Of a stretch of 64,000 nucleotides of DNA, positions 26,045-34,563 are shown in pieces; position 1 is the first letter of the stretch, and the number at the start of each line of letters is the position of its first letter. The notes under the pieces were generated by a model that was not told the origin of the DNA, searched no databases, and was given only the letters and a program-made list of their open reading frames with translations. The position numbers were made by a program, and so were the translations under genes. Source of the stretch: Nanobdellota archaeon (GTDB taxonomy: Archaea; Nanobdellota; Nanobdellia; Woesearchaeales; UBA9642); NCBI GenBank assembly GCA_021813435.1, contig JAKAKR010000004.1:56972-120971 (forward strand), written 5' to 3'.

Positions 26045-26524
26045 TTACGCGCGCTCCCGCAGTTCTTTTTTCAAGACCTTATCATCCTTGTCGAAAAGAA
26101 AGTATCCTTCAAGGTTTTTTCCTTTAAGGAAGAGCGGAAGCCAGTACTTATCATCCTGCCACATCTCAGCGTAGGGTATCTTATCGCAGTCAAACCATTG
26201 CGGTCGCATCTCCTCGCTCTCAGTCGGTATTCCGTCAAAGGAGTGCGCGCTAAATAAGTGGACTTCAAGTTTCTGCGGGTTGTCCTCGAATTCAAAGAGG
26301 ATAAATCCGCGCTCTGCAAGTTCATGCGGAATGATGCCGACTTCTTCATGGAGTTCGCGCAGCGCAGCATCGTGGATGGATTCATCCGGAGCGACTTTTC
26401 CCCCAAATCCGTTCCAGCGTCCCTGTCCGAACCCGCGCTTTTTCATGCCAAGAAGGATGCGGTGATGATTTGTATCATGGATGATGCAGAGCGTCATGAG
26501 CTTGTGCGGGAGAGTTTCAGCCAT
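26045..26524 (-). CDS. MTH1-like Nudix hydrolase (oxidised purine dNTPase type)
   Basis: 159 residues. The Nudix box is intact: GGKVAPDESIHDAALRELHE followed by EVGI, matching GX5EX7REUXEEXGU (about residues 38-60). LLGMKKRGFGQGRWNGFGGKV just before it is the MTH1/NUDT1-like pattern, and MRPQWFDCDKIPYAEMWQDD later resembles the MTH1 substrate loop. It probably hydrolyses 8-oxo-dGTP or related damaged purine nucleotides to monophosphates. A TATA (AAATATATGAA) about 26 bases before the ATG suggests a leaderless message. Divergent from translin. Confidence 0.9.
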   Translation of the reverse strand: MAETLPHKLMTLCIIHDTNHHRILLGMKKRGFGQGRWNGFGGKVAPDESIHDAALRELHEEVGIIPHELAERGFILFEFEDNPQKLEVHLFSAHSFDGIPTESEEMRPQWFDCDKIPYAEMWQDDKYWLPLFLKGKNLEGYFLFDKDDKVLKKELRERA

Positions 26525-26685
26525 GTTTATCTGTAACGCGAACCATTCATATATTTTTCTATTGCCCTTATCCTGACCTTAAACCTGTTTTTATGGGAAT
26601 TATCCTATTTTTATACTGCGTGTCTTCTGCTGTTGCGGTATTTATTTTCCACTACATTTATAATGCGGCTGTTCTTAACAACGAC

Positions 26686-27255
26686 ATGGCAACCATCCCA
26701 CTAACCAAGGAACTTGCGCAATACATCAAGGATGAGGATGCAAAGCGCGAGGAGATCATCACGCAATCGCGCGTCATCCTCAAAGAGAGCAAGTCTGCAA
26801 TCTACAGCATCCATCGTCGGGAATTTGTAGAGGCAAAAAACCTCTTGGAGAGCGCTCAACGCGCCATTGCAGCACTCCGCAAAATTATTGCAGCCCACCC
26901 GCACCTCCAGTATAATCTGGATAATGCGCTGGAAGAATATGCTGAGGCAAAATGCTATTACAGTGTCGAAGTTGATAAGAAGATTCCTTCGTTCCAGGAT
27001 ATTGATGTCGATCCCATCAATTATCTTGCAGCGCTCTCTGATCTCACGGGCGAGCTTGGACGCCGGGCAGTCATCGAGGCAACTGCAAAAAACACTGCGC
27101 GCGTAGAAGAATTGCGCGATATCATCGAAGAGGTCCATGGACTGCTGGTAAAGATAGATCTGCGTAATGGCGAACTTCGGAAAAAGAGCGATGCCATCAA
27201 GTGGAACCTGCAGAAAGTCGAAGAACTCCTGTATGATTTGAAACGAAAATCTTGA
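26686..27255 (+). CDS. Archaeal translin-family protein
   Basis: About 189 residues, all helical, of the translin family: nucleic-acid-binding ring-forming proteins, with trax-like members having nuclease activity. EDAKREEIITQSRVILKESK, then RREFVEAKNLLESAQ, then VDPINYLAALSDLTGELGRRA match the family layout. The ORF track adds a hydrophobic 31-residue N terminus from 26593. ATG 26686 is preferred because TTTATAA (26657-26663) lies 26 bases upstream and would place the transcription start at this ATG, and because the extension contains the promoter itself. The protein then starts in the conserved region. Confidence 0.88.
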   Translation: MATIPLTKELAQYIKDEDAKREEIITQSRVILKESKSAIYSIHRREFVEAKNLLESAQRAIAALRKIIAAHPHLQYNLDNALEEYAEAKCYYSVEVDKKIPSFQDIDVDPINYLAALSDLTGELGRRAVIEATAKNTARVEELRDIIEEVHGLLVKIDLRNGELRKKSDAIKWNLQKVEELLYDLKRKS

Positions 27256-27260
27256 AGGTA

Positions 27261-27424
27261 ACATTACTGTCACTATGTGAGCATCTTAAGACTTCACATC
27301 AAGAAATTTCTACAGGATCGTCAAAAATGGAATTTTTGAGCGTGCTCAGAAATTTTCAATTTCTGACATGCAAGTGGTAGAAATTTCCTTTAATGGATCA
27401 TCAAAATGCGAACGACAGTAATGT
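27261..27424. repeat. 164-bp element of nested perfect inverted repeats
   Basis: The outer ends ACATTACTGTC (27261-27271) and GACAGTAATGT (27414-27424) are an exact 11-bp inverted repeat. Inside are ATGTGA/TCACAT (27275-27299), an 11-bp pair GAAATTTCTAC/GTAGAAATTTC (27303-27313, 27377-27387), and within that two hairpins: TCAAAAAT-gga-ATTTTTGA (27321-27339) and TCAGAAATT-ttc-AATTTCTGA (27346-27366). No ORF. It lies between the translin stop and the MFS promoter. No clear flanking target duplication. Could be a structured RNA or a MITE-like element. Confidence 0.7.
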
Positions 27425-27448
27425 CTTTATCTTTAATCCTTACATAAC

Positions 27449-28654
27449 ATGAATGTTCAAAAACGATTGGAACGAAACATCGTATTGCAGTATATCATCG
27501 CTTCCCTGATGTGGATGCGGTTCTATCTGCCGGTCATCGCATTATTCTACATCGCTTCGCAGGTCAGTGTTGCAGAATTTGCAATCATTCTTGCAGTATT
27601 CTCTGCAGTGATACTCGTCTTTGAGATCCCGTCAGGAGTCATCGCGGATTTTTTAGGAAAACGATCAACACTTCTTATTTCACGATTCCTCTACCTTGTC
27701 GAATTATATCTTGTCGCATTCCATAATGGGTTCTGGATTTTTCTTGTCGCAAAGATCATCAGCGGGATTGCAGTAAGCCTCACTTCAGGAACAGACAGTG
27801 CGCTCCTCTTTGACACGCTCAAGCGATTGGGACGGGAATCCGAGCACAAGAAGATATCAGGACGTGTATACACGATCTCTGCAATCTCCATGGCATGCAT
27901 GTTCATCGTCGGTGCATACCTTTTCTCGCTCAGCCCAAAACTTCCTGCTATTGTCTCAATCCCGTTTGTCGGCGCAGGATTCATACTCACATTCTTTATT
28001 GTTGAACCGACGTCAATCGTCAAAGAATTTACCTTCAGGAATTCCTGGAGACATTTCAAGGACGGATTGCGATTGTTCTGGATGAATCCCTACCTGAAAT
28101 ATCTCGCGTTCTATTCCCTGATCATCGGCACTGCATTCGAGATAGCACTCTCACTCTCCTCGATCTATTATGCCTGGGTGCTCATCCCGGTGTCGCTCAT
28201 TGGACTACTTGCAAGCATTGGATCGCTCTTTACTGCATTTGCGTCTGCCAAAGCGCATCGCATTGAAGAACGCTTAGGAGAATTCCGCTCGATGATCCTT
28301 ATTATGGGCGTTGTGCTGCTGGGAATTTTCCTCTTATCATTTGGCGTTCCGTACTGGGGCGCCGCACTCTTCATGCTGCTGCCTTTTATCCAGGGATTCT
28401 ACACTGTGCTGCTCAATGATTATACCAATAGGCATGTCGGCGATTCACACCGCGTCACTATGCTCTCCATCAATAACATGTTTGATAATATTGGTGTTGC
28501 ACTGCTCTTTCCGATCATTGGAGCAATCACCAAGGCATACTCATTGCGCGTTTCATTCATTGTCCTTGCAAGTATCATTGCAGTCTATCTTATCGTGCTG
28601 CTGATCATATTCTTGCCTGTCATACGCGTATTGCATGATAAAAAGAGAATTTGA
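27449..28654 (+). CDS. MFS transporter
   Basis: 401 residues with about twelve hydrophobic helices. The loop between helices 2 and 3 has EIPSGVIADFLGKRSTLLIS, the major facilitator signature (GxxxDxxGR/K). The central loop holds a charged segment SIVKEFTFRNSWRHFKDGLR. Substrate not predictable; the fold is that of drug/sugar/metabolite exporters. It begins 25 bases after the inverted-repeat element and is followed by strong T-tracts. Confidence 0.88.
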   Translation: MNVQKRLERNIVLQYIIASLMWMRFYLPVIALFYIASQVSVAEFAIILAVFSAVILVFEIPSGVIADFLGKRSTLLISRFLYLVELYLVAFHNGFWIFLVAKIISGIAVSLTSGTDSALLFDTLKRLGRESEHKKISGRVYTISAISMACMFIVGAYLFSLSPKLPAIVSIPFVGAGFILTFFIVEPTSIVKEFTFRNSWRHFKDGLRLFWMNPYLKYLAFYSLIIGTAFEIALSLSSIYYAWVLIPVSLIGLLASIGSLFTAFASAKAHRIEERLGEFRSMILIMGVVLLGIFLLSFGVPYWGAALFMLLPFIQGFYTVLLNDYTNRHVGDSHRVTMLSINNMFDNIGVALLFPIIGAITKAYSLRVSFIVLASIIAVYLIVLLIIFLPVIRVLHDKKRI

Positions 28655-28732
28655 AAAAAGGACTGTGTCATAAGATGAACGCTGCAGATAAACGTCTCGA
28701 CCTTTAGGATTTCAACGTCTCAACTTTAAGAA

Positions 28733-28753
28733 TTTTTTTTTAGAATTTTTTTT
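28733..28753 (+). terminator. Double T-tract terminator after the MFS gene
   Basis: Two T8-type runs separated by AGAA follow the MFS gene and precede the aspS promoter. Short direct repeats (AACGTCTC, GAATTTTTTTT) lie in the same 80 bases. Confidence 0.5.
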
Positions 28754-28816
28754 CAGAATCTTATAGGAGCAACATATTTTAGCAACATTTAAAAATCCTC
28801 GTCTTATCTATATACC

Positions 28817-28851
28817 ATACCCTGGAATAATGCTATCAGATATCAGGGTAT
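28817..28851 (+). promoter_or_regulatory. Hairpin in the aspS leader
   Basis: ATACCCTG (28817-28824) and CAGGGTAT (28844-28851) form an 8-bp perfect stem with a 19-base loop. It begins at the predicted transcript start, about 25-30 bases after the TATA CATTTAAAAATC (28783-28794), and ends just before the ribosome binding site GAGGTTGAT. Confidence 0.5.
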
Positions 28852-28874
28852 TGTTTGATTGAGGTTGATGTATC

Positions 28875-30623
28875 ATGTACCGGACACACACGTGCAATGA
28901 TCTGCGTGCAGCAGACGAAGGAAAGACAGTCACACTTGCAGGATGGGTGCACACGATACGGTTGCATGGAAGCCTCTGTTTTCTTGACCTGCGCGACCGT
29001 TACGGCATTACGCAGATCACTCTTGACACTGAGCAGTTTCCGGAAGTGAAGACGCTGCGCAAGGAATTTGTCATCCAGATCTCAGGAACAGTAAAAAAGA
29101 AGCCGACACCGAACGTGAAGCTTGCAACAGGAGAGATTGAAGTCGTTGCAGAAAAATTTGAGGTGCTCAATACCTGCGAAATCCTCCCGCTGGACCTTGA
29201 AAATATCCAGGGAACAACAGACGATGTCCGGCTTAAGTATCGTTATCTTGACCTGCGACGCAGTCAGATGCGTGACAATTTTATCCTGCGCCATAAGGCT
29301 GCGCAGGCTGCACGCGAGTATCTGAACAGTCAGGATTTTTTGGAGATTGAAACACCACTACTCATCCGCTCAACGCCTGAAGGCGCGCGGGATTATCTCG
29401 TCCCCTCGCGGATACATCATGGCGCTGCATACTCGCTTCCGCAATCGCCGCAGATCTACAAACAACTCCTCATGGTCTCAGGATTTGACCGCTATTACCA
29501 ACTTGCACGCTGTTTGCGCGACGAGGATCTGCGCGCAGACCGCCAGCCGGAATTCACCCAGATCGATATTGAGATGTCCTATGTCCACCAGGATGACGTA
29601 TTTGCAATCGGTGAAGGACTGGTCAAAAACATCCTCAAAAAAACAATCAATTATGATCTCAAGACTCCCTGGCCGCGCATCACCTACGATGAGGCAATGG
29701 CAAAATATGGGATTGATAAGCCGGACATCAGGTTCGAACTATTCCTGCATGACCTTACTGACGCAGTGAAAGGATCGGACTTTGCAGTGTTCAATGCTGC
29801 ACTCGAGTCAAATGGCAGTGTTATCGGACTTGCAGTTGACAAGGAGTTTACGCGCAAGGAGACTGATGAACTCACTGCAATCGCAAAAATCTATAAGGCA
29901 AAAGGTCTTGTGACTTTGCGCGTCAGCGATACCGAAGGAACAATAAAACTTGAAGGAAGTGCTGCAAATCACCTTTCGACTGAAATTCAAAGAAATATTA
30001 TCAAAGAACTTGGTGCGAAACCAAAGTCGACAATCTTTATTGTTGCAGACGCATTCAAGATCTCCCGCGAGGCAATGGCGTATGTACGCAAGGAACTCGG
30101 GCAGCGATTACACTTGTATGATGAAAAAGAATTCGCATTCTGCTGGGTCTATGATTTCCCCTCATTCGAATGGAATCCTGACGAGGAAAAATGGGATCCG
30201 GCGCACCACATCTTTACCTCGCCAAAGCTTGAGCATCTGGATTATCTGGAAACCGATCCCGGTAAAGTGCGCGCACTCTGCTATGACATGGTACTCAATG
30301 GGATTGAACTTGCATCAGGATCCATCAGGATCAACAGGCGCGATGTCCAATCGCGCGTCATGAATGTCATCGGTTTGACACTTGAGGATGCTGAGCAGAA
30401 ATTCGGATTTCTCCTCGAAGCATTCAAATATGGCGCCCCGCCCCACGGCGGATTTGCCATAGGATTTGACCGGATTGTGGCGCTCATCTGCGGCACCAAT
30501 GATATCCGGGAAGTCATCGCTTATCCCAAGAATCGCCAGGGACAAAATCCCATGGATGATTGCCCCTCACCCATGGATGAGAAGGCGCTCAGGGATATTG
30601 GACTGAAGATTGAAAAAAAATAA
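28875..30623 (+). CDS. aspS: Aspartyl-tRNA synthetase, bacterial type
   Basis: 582 residues, class IIb. The N-terminal OB fold binds the anticodon (VTLAGWVHTIRLHGSLCFLD). Motif 1/2 region: KYRYLDLRRSQMRDN, LIRSTPEGARDYLVPSR, then CLRDEDLRADRQPEFTQID (motif 2). A GAD insertion domain of about residues 285-400 lies between motifs 2 and 3, and motif 3 is APPHGGFAIGFDRIVALI. Length and the GAD domain define the bacterial form; archaeal AspRS is about 430 residues and lacks GAD. The gene was therefore probably acquired from Bacteria. It has an archaeal TATA and a GAGGTTGAT ribosome binding site. It may charge tRNA-Asn as well, which sequence alone does not settle. Confidence 0.96.
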   Translation: MYRTHTCNDLRAADEGKTVTLAGWVHTIRLHGSLCFLDLRDRYGITQITLDTEQFPEVKTLRKEFVIQISGTVKKKPTPNVKLATGEIEVVAEKFEVLNTCEILPLDLENIQGTTDDVRLKYRYLDLRRSQMRDNFILRHKAAQAAREYLNSQDFLEIETPLLIRSTPEGARDYLVPSRIHHGAAYSLPQSPQIYKQLLMVSGFDRYYQLARCLRDEDLRADRQPEFTQIDIEMSYVHQDDVFAIGEGLVKNILKKTINYDLKTPWPRITYDEAMAKYGIDKPDIRFELFLHDLTDAVKGSDFAVFNAALESNGSVIGLAVDKEFTRKETDELTAIAKIYKAKGLVTLRVSDTEGTIKLEGSAANHLSTEIQRNIIKELGAKPKSTIFIVADAFKISREAMAYVRKELGQRLHLYDEKEFAFCWVYDFPSFEWNPDEEKWDPAHHIFTSPKLEHLDYLETDPGKVRALCYDMVLNGIELASGSIRINRRDVQSRVMNVIGLTLEDAEQKFGFLLEAFKYGAPPHGGFAIGFDRIVALICGTNDIREVIAYPKNRQGQNPMDDCPSPMDEKALRDIGLKIEKK

Positions 30624-30628
30624 AAAAA

Positions 30629-31033
30629 TCAGATGAGTGGAGTATCATCGCAAACAGCTACCCGGTTATCCAATAGTTTTCTATTGTCGATGATCGCTTT
30701 TCTTAAGGAGTCTGCATTTGCATATGAACTTAAAGGATTTGAATAGCCGAAGTCAGCACTCACATGTTTAAACATTCCTGAAGTCGTACTATAACCTGCA
30801 AACCAGTCCAGAGGGAATGTCGCGCGAATTGTCCCTGATAATTCACTCAGTTGCGAAGTATCCTGTAGTGTCATGGTGAGTTCCTGTGATGTTGTCTCAA
30901 GCGTTATCTTGTAGTTACGCCACACCCCGGTGCCATGATATGCTGTTATTGATTTTGGCTCTGACTTATTGCCGCAACTATACAATTCAGCGATAAGTGC
31001 AAGCCCGCATAATGTTTTGTTCAATGGTTTCAT
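30629..31033 (-). CDS. Putative secreted lipoprotein
   Basis: 134 residues from ATG 31033, which is preceded by a strong GGAGGT site; the longer ORF-track start is not supported. The N terminus MKPLNKTLCGLALIAELYSCG reads as a short signal peptide with a lipobox-like LYSC, after which the chain is polar (NKSEPKSITAYHGTG...). The rest looks beta-rich with no recognised domain. The 5' leader holds a direct repeat ACATGCATT (two copies). It is convergent with aspS and divergent from the TrmB gene. Confidence 0.62.
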   Translation of the reverse strand: MKPLNKTLCGLALIAELYSCGNKSEPKSITAYHGTGVWRNYKITLETTSQELTMTLQDTSQLSELSGTIRATFPLDWFAGYSTTSGMFKHVSADFGYSNPLSSYANADSLRKAIIDNRKLLDNRVAVCDDTPLI

Positions 31034-31164
31034 GTTATACCTCCACATGCATTTAACATGCATTATTATTACTACTACGGTAGAGTAATTATTATTTAAT
31101 ACTTGTTGCCCCCCTATTAGGTTACAATAATAACATTTAAAAGTCACAGTAGGCAGAGGATAGC

Positions 31165-31932
31165 ATGGAGCAATATCTTCAGGAACTTGGATTTACCGCA
31201 GGAGAAGAACGAGTCTATCTCGCATTACTAAGGATCGGACATTCAACAACAGGCGCGATTGCAAAGGAGGCGAATGTTTCGCGATCAAAACTCTACGAGA
31301 TCCTTGAGAAACTTGCCCGTAAGGGCATTGTCAGCCACTACAAAAAAAACAATGTGGCATATTTTAGCGCGCCGCCGCCGAAAAGGATTCTTGAGTATCT
31401 AAAAGAAAAAGAGGAACATATAGAACAGTAACGCAAAGCATTCGAAGAGAAGATTCCACTATTTGAAAACATCTTCGATAAGAAACTGCTTGCGCAGGAA
31501 GCAGAAGTATTCGAAGGCATGGAAGGGATAAAGAACGTCCGGGAAATTGCACTTCAGACAATGGCATCCGGAGAAGTCATGTATTATTTTGGCAATTCTG
31601 CTTCTAGCCATGAACATGTCCTCGGATACTGGGATGACTGGAATGCGAGGCGTGTAAAAAAAAAGATTCACGCACATATCATTTATAATCAGGATGCAAC
31701 AACGTTCGGTGAGCGTAGAAAAAAACTTAAATATACAAAAGTGAAATACCTCCCTAAGGCAGGTCCAACGGATGCATGGATTGAAATCTATGGAGATATC
31801 GTCGCTATCGCACTTAAGAAAGAGACTCCGATGTCTGTTGTAATCAGAAACAAGCTTGTGGCCCAGAGCTTCAAGACATATTTTGATATATTGTGGAGTG
31901 TGTCTGTAGATAACGTGAAGGAATCAAGGTGA
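31165..31932 (+). pseudogene. TrmB-family regulator interrupted by an in-frame TAA
   Basis: The frame reads through from 31165 to 31932 (255 codons) except for one TAA at 31429-31431. Before it is a TrmB winged helix (YLQELGFTAGEERVYLALLR, VSRSKLYEILEKLARKGIV). After it the frame stays open without a gap: RKAFEEKIPLFENIFDKK..., then a TrmB effector domain (MEGIKNVREIALQTMASGE). CAA to TAA is the simplest explanation. The ORF track splits it into two. The intact relative at 49712 has the same length. It could also be a real short DNA-binding protein, strain variation or a sequencing error. Confidence 0.75.
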
Positions 31933-31936
31933 AGAA

Positions 31937-32491
31937 ATGAAAGAAGTCGAAATATTATTTTCTGTCGAGAATACAAAAAAAGAATGCATTACTGCACTCA
32001 AAAGATTCAAGCTACACGGAAAAATACATATCCGTGATACGTATTATCGACATCCAAAACTCAAATCGTTTAATCCCCGAAACGACCGGTTACTTGAGGT
32101 ATTCCGCATCCGAGAGAAGGACAAGCATGTAATTCTTACGCATAAAAAAGATTATTATAAAGGCAAAACATGGACGTATTCTGACGAAGAAGAATTGCAT
32201 GTCCATAATCGTAAACAAGCGCAAAGACTTATTGCTGCTTTAGGATTCAAACCGCTTATCGTAATTGATAATGCGCGGACAGTCTATCTGACGCCCCGGT
32301 ACGAAATCGTCCTTGAAAAAGTTAGAGGTCTCGGATTATTCCTCGAGATCGAGCGATTGCGTGTGAAAAATTCTGAACGCGTGAATCAGATAAAAGAGGA
32401 GATTCGCAAGTTTAGTAGACAACTCGGTTTGCAACTCAAAGAATCAAACGAAGGCAAACCTTCGCTGATGTTAAAAAAGATGAAGAAATAA
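31937..32491 (+). CDS. CYTH-domain phosphohydrolase/cyclase-like protein
   Basis: 184 residues of the CYTH (CyaB/thiamine triphosphatase) tunnel fold that acts on triphosphates. KEVEILFSVEN at the start is the ExExK-type strand, LLEVFRIREKDKHVILTHKK gives the RxR and THK strands, and IVLEKVRGLGLFLEIERL the later acidic strands. Archaeal members are class IV adenylate-cyclase-like or triphosphatases; the reaction is unknown. Starts 4 bases after the TrmB stop with GGTGA upstream, so it is in the same operon as the broken regulator. Confidence 0.85.
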   Translation: MKEVEILFSVENTKKECITALKRFKLHGKIHIRDTYYRHPKLKSFNPRNDRLLEVFRIREKDKHVILTHKKDYYKGKTWTYSDEEELHVHNRKQAQRLIAALGFKPLIVIDNARTVYLTPRYEIVLEKVRGLGLFLEIERLRVKNSERVNQIKEEIRKFSRQLGLQLKESNEGKPSLMLKKMKK

Positions 32492-32498
32492 AAAATTA

Positions 32499-32873
32499 TC
32501 ATGATGACGCTTTCTTTAAAACTTCTTCTCTGATTTCATAAAATCTTTTTTCATTAAGTATGCTCCCGAATCGCAAAGAAGGTTCACGCGCGACAAGGAT
32601 AATTTCTTTTTTGAATAGGAGCGCATCTTCACGTGGAGATTGGAATGTGCTATAACTTATTCCGTCACATAATTCGATTGTTTTTAACCGATAGCCTGTT
32701 TCGGTTTGTTCTGCAATAATGCGTTCAAGTATACCATCAAATACTATTGCTTCGCGCGGATTTATACCTTGTATTCTGACCCGGTATACGCTTCCCGGAT
32801 GAATATTAGTACGTTCTTCAAGTTCCGGCATGCGATAAGTATTCGAAATTTCAATTATGGTCATAGTCATCAA
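32499..32873 (-). CDS. Hypothetical protein
   Basis: 124 residues, largely beta with a Glu/Lys-rich end. MPELEERTNIHPGSVYRVRIQG and the following VFDGILERI look like a small barrel fold. No family recognised. Overlaps the upstream membrane protein by 4 bases (32870-32873), so the two are coupled. ATG choice among the first three Met is uncertain. Confidence 0.55.
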   Translation of the reverse strand: MMTMTIIEISNTYRMPELEERTNIHPGSVYRVRIQGINPREAIVFDGILERIIAEQTETGYRLKTIELCDGISYSTFQSPREDALLFKKEIILVAREPSLRFGSILNEKRFYEIREEVLKKASS

Positions 32874-33229
32874 TCCTTAGAGTATAATGCGAGGAGACTT
32901 CTTAATTGCCTGTTCGTAAGTGCATCGATATCGAGCGTCTTCTCGCGTAATTGTTTTTTCAAATCAATCCGTTCATGAATGTCCCTGCGTGCATAAAGGA
33001 TTTTTTCTCTTCGCAATGAACGGATCTGTGTATATTCCGGAGTATCATTCTCAAACGCATGTTGCAATCTTCTCAACCGATGCAATGGCGCTTCATATAG
33101 CAAGATCTGCAAGGTATTTTTTTTATGATATTCTTCCTCAGGGTTTACGTAATGTTCTAAGTTGGATAAACCGTACAAGTTTCCGATAAGTACTGCTAAA
33201 AAAGCTACTACTGCGGCAAGTATGATCAT
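32870..33229 (-). CDS. Hypothetical single-pass membrane protein
   Basis: 119 residues from ATG 33229, supported by GGAGGATT eight bases upstream; the ORF-track start 27 bases earlier is not. One N-terminal helix (MIILAAVVAFLAVLIGNLYG) anchors a charged helical domain rich in Arg and Glu. No family recognised. First gene of a two-gene operon, divergent from the Lrp gene, which may regulate it. Confidence 0.6.
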   Translation of the reverse strand: MIILAAVVAFLAVLIGNLYGLSNLEHYVNPEEEYHKKNTLQILLYEAPLHRLRRLQHAFENDTPEYTQIRSLRREKILYARRDIHERIDLKKQLREKTLDIDALTNRQLRSLLALYSKD

Positions 33230-33317
33230 AGTGTAATCCTCCACAAAGTATGTCATTTATTAAAACATCCCATCAATATAAATATTATTGCAGAATATTC
33301 AATAATTAACCATAAAA

Positions 33318-33343
33318 TATTTAAATATTTGAATATTATTCAA
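33318..33343. promoter_or_regulatory. Lrp gene promoter with dyad operator
   Basis: TATTTAAATATTT gives a TATA box about 27 bases before the ATG. Right after it TTGAAT-att-ATTCAA (33329-33343) is a perfect dyad that would cover the transcription start, as expected for an autorepressing Lrp-type regulator. AGAATATTCA (33293-33302) upstream may be a second site shared with the divergent operon. Confidence 0.55.
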
Positions 33344-33347
33344 TTTT

Positions 33348-33794
33348 ATGAAGCATATCGAATCTAAACTTATTGCACTCCTCAAAGAAGGATATTGTAC
33401 GCCACAGATTGCGCGTATCGCAAAAAAACTCAAAGAACCCTCAACGACGCTCCAATATAACATTAAGAGATTGGAGAAGGAAGGCGCAATAAAAGAATAC
33501 AAGGCAATATTCGATTATCAGAAGATCAATGCAGGATTCTGTATCTATGTCCTCATCACGCTTTCACCCGACGAATACGGCAATCCTGAACGGGTAGGTA
33601 ACGAGTTATGCAAACATCCGGAAATCGAAAGTGTCGATATCATCACCGGCGACTGGGAGATGATACTCAAAGTCCGCACAAAGGACCAAGACGCATATTA
33701 TGCATTCGTCAAGAACGTTATTTCACGTAAAGGGATCGAAAAGATAAAGACACTCACTTCATTAAAGCAATTGAAAACAGAATTTATCGTATGA
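33348..33794 (+). CDS. Lrp/AsnC-family transcription regulator
   Basis: 148 residues: N-terminal winged helix (SKLIALLKEGYCTPQIARIAKKLKEPSTT..., about 5-50) and a C-terminal RAM ligand-binding domain (YVLITLSPDEYG, then DIITGDWEMILKVRTKD, about 65-145). These proteins form octamers and often respond to amino acids. The promoter dyad suggests autoregulation. Confidence 0.92.
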   Translation: MKHIESKLIALLKEGYCTPQIARIAKKLKEPSTTLQYNIKRLEKEGAIKEYKAIFDYQKINAGFCIYVLITLSPDEYGNPERVGNELCKHPEIESVDIITGDWEMILKVRTKDQDAYYAFVKNVISRKGIEKIKTLTSLKQLKTEFIV

Positions 33795-33796
33795 TC

Positions 33797-34480
33797 TCAT
33801 TGATGGATGATCGTCCCCCTAAACTTTTTCCCTTCAAGATAATTAGCAATATTCTCGAGATTGCGCCCGTTCATGATTGCGACCTCGAGCTTTAATTTTT
33901 CTGCTTCCCGCGACGCAACAGGATCAAATGGGGTGTTCAATCCCGGATCCCATTTGTCGCCGACAATTTTGCGAAAATCCTTCCAGCTGATTGCGTCAAA
34001 TCGCTTCGCATCAGGATATTTGCGCGGATCCTTATCATACACATAATCGATGTTGGAGAGATTGATGATTTTTCTGATCTTCAACTGCTTTGCAAGAAGC
34101 ACTGCATCATGATCAGTGCTGCACCCCGGCTTCCATCCTGCAGCGACAAGTATCTTTTCCTTGAAGGTTATCTTCTTTGTAGGATCGAATTCAATATGCG
34201 GGTGCGCGTAGTTGCGAAAGATTGTGCGGATGAGATGCGCGTTGAGCCGCGTGGTGTGGATTCCGATCCAGTCTGCATCTTCAGCATTCAGATCGCCCAT
34301 TTCCCGGATTGCTTCCTGATAGTTTCGCGCAGTCTTTCCACCACCAGTGATGATGACGAATCGTTCTGGACGCGAGAAGATGAATTTCTTGAACGCCGAA
34401 AGAAATACCGCATCAATTTTTTCCGGAACAATAAGCGAGCCGCCAAGGCTGATAATGATTGTTTCCGGTCTTGCTGTCAT
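33797..34480 (-). CDS. pyrH: UMP kinase, archaeal type
   Basis: About 227 residues of the amino-acid-kinase fold; phosphorylates UMP to UDP. IISLGGSLIVPEKID at the N terminus, VIITGGGKTARNYQEA (near 45), CSTDHDAVLLAKQL (near 135) and NLSNIDYVYDKDPRKYPDA are family segments. ATG 34480 is preferred over 34498, because ATTAATAAAG lies about 28 bases before it. Its 3' end meets the Lrp gene within 2 bases, in convergent orientation. Confidence 0.92.
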   Translation of the reverse strand: MTARPETIIISLGGSLIVPEKIDAVFLSAFKKFIFSRPERFVIITGGGKTARNYQEAIREMGDLNAEDADWIGIHTTRLNAHLIRTIFRNYAHPHIEFDPTKKITFKEKILVAAGWKPGCSTDHDAVLLAKQLKIRKIINLSNIDYVYDKDPRKYPDAKRFDAISWKDFRKIVGDKWDPGLNTPFDPVASREAEKLKLEVAIMNGRNLENIANYLEGKKFRGTIIHQ

Positions 34481-34563
34481 GACTGAATCACAGTGCAATC
34501 ACTTTATTAATCTTTTCAAAAATATTCCAAAAACTATTTAATGACAAGACTGGTCCGTACTGC

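Noticed and set aside
26593-26685. Hydrophobic N-terminal extension of translin
   Set aside because: It contains the TATA box 26 bases before a better ATG; translins are soluble.
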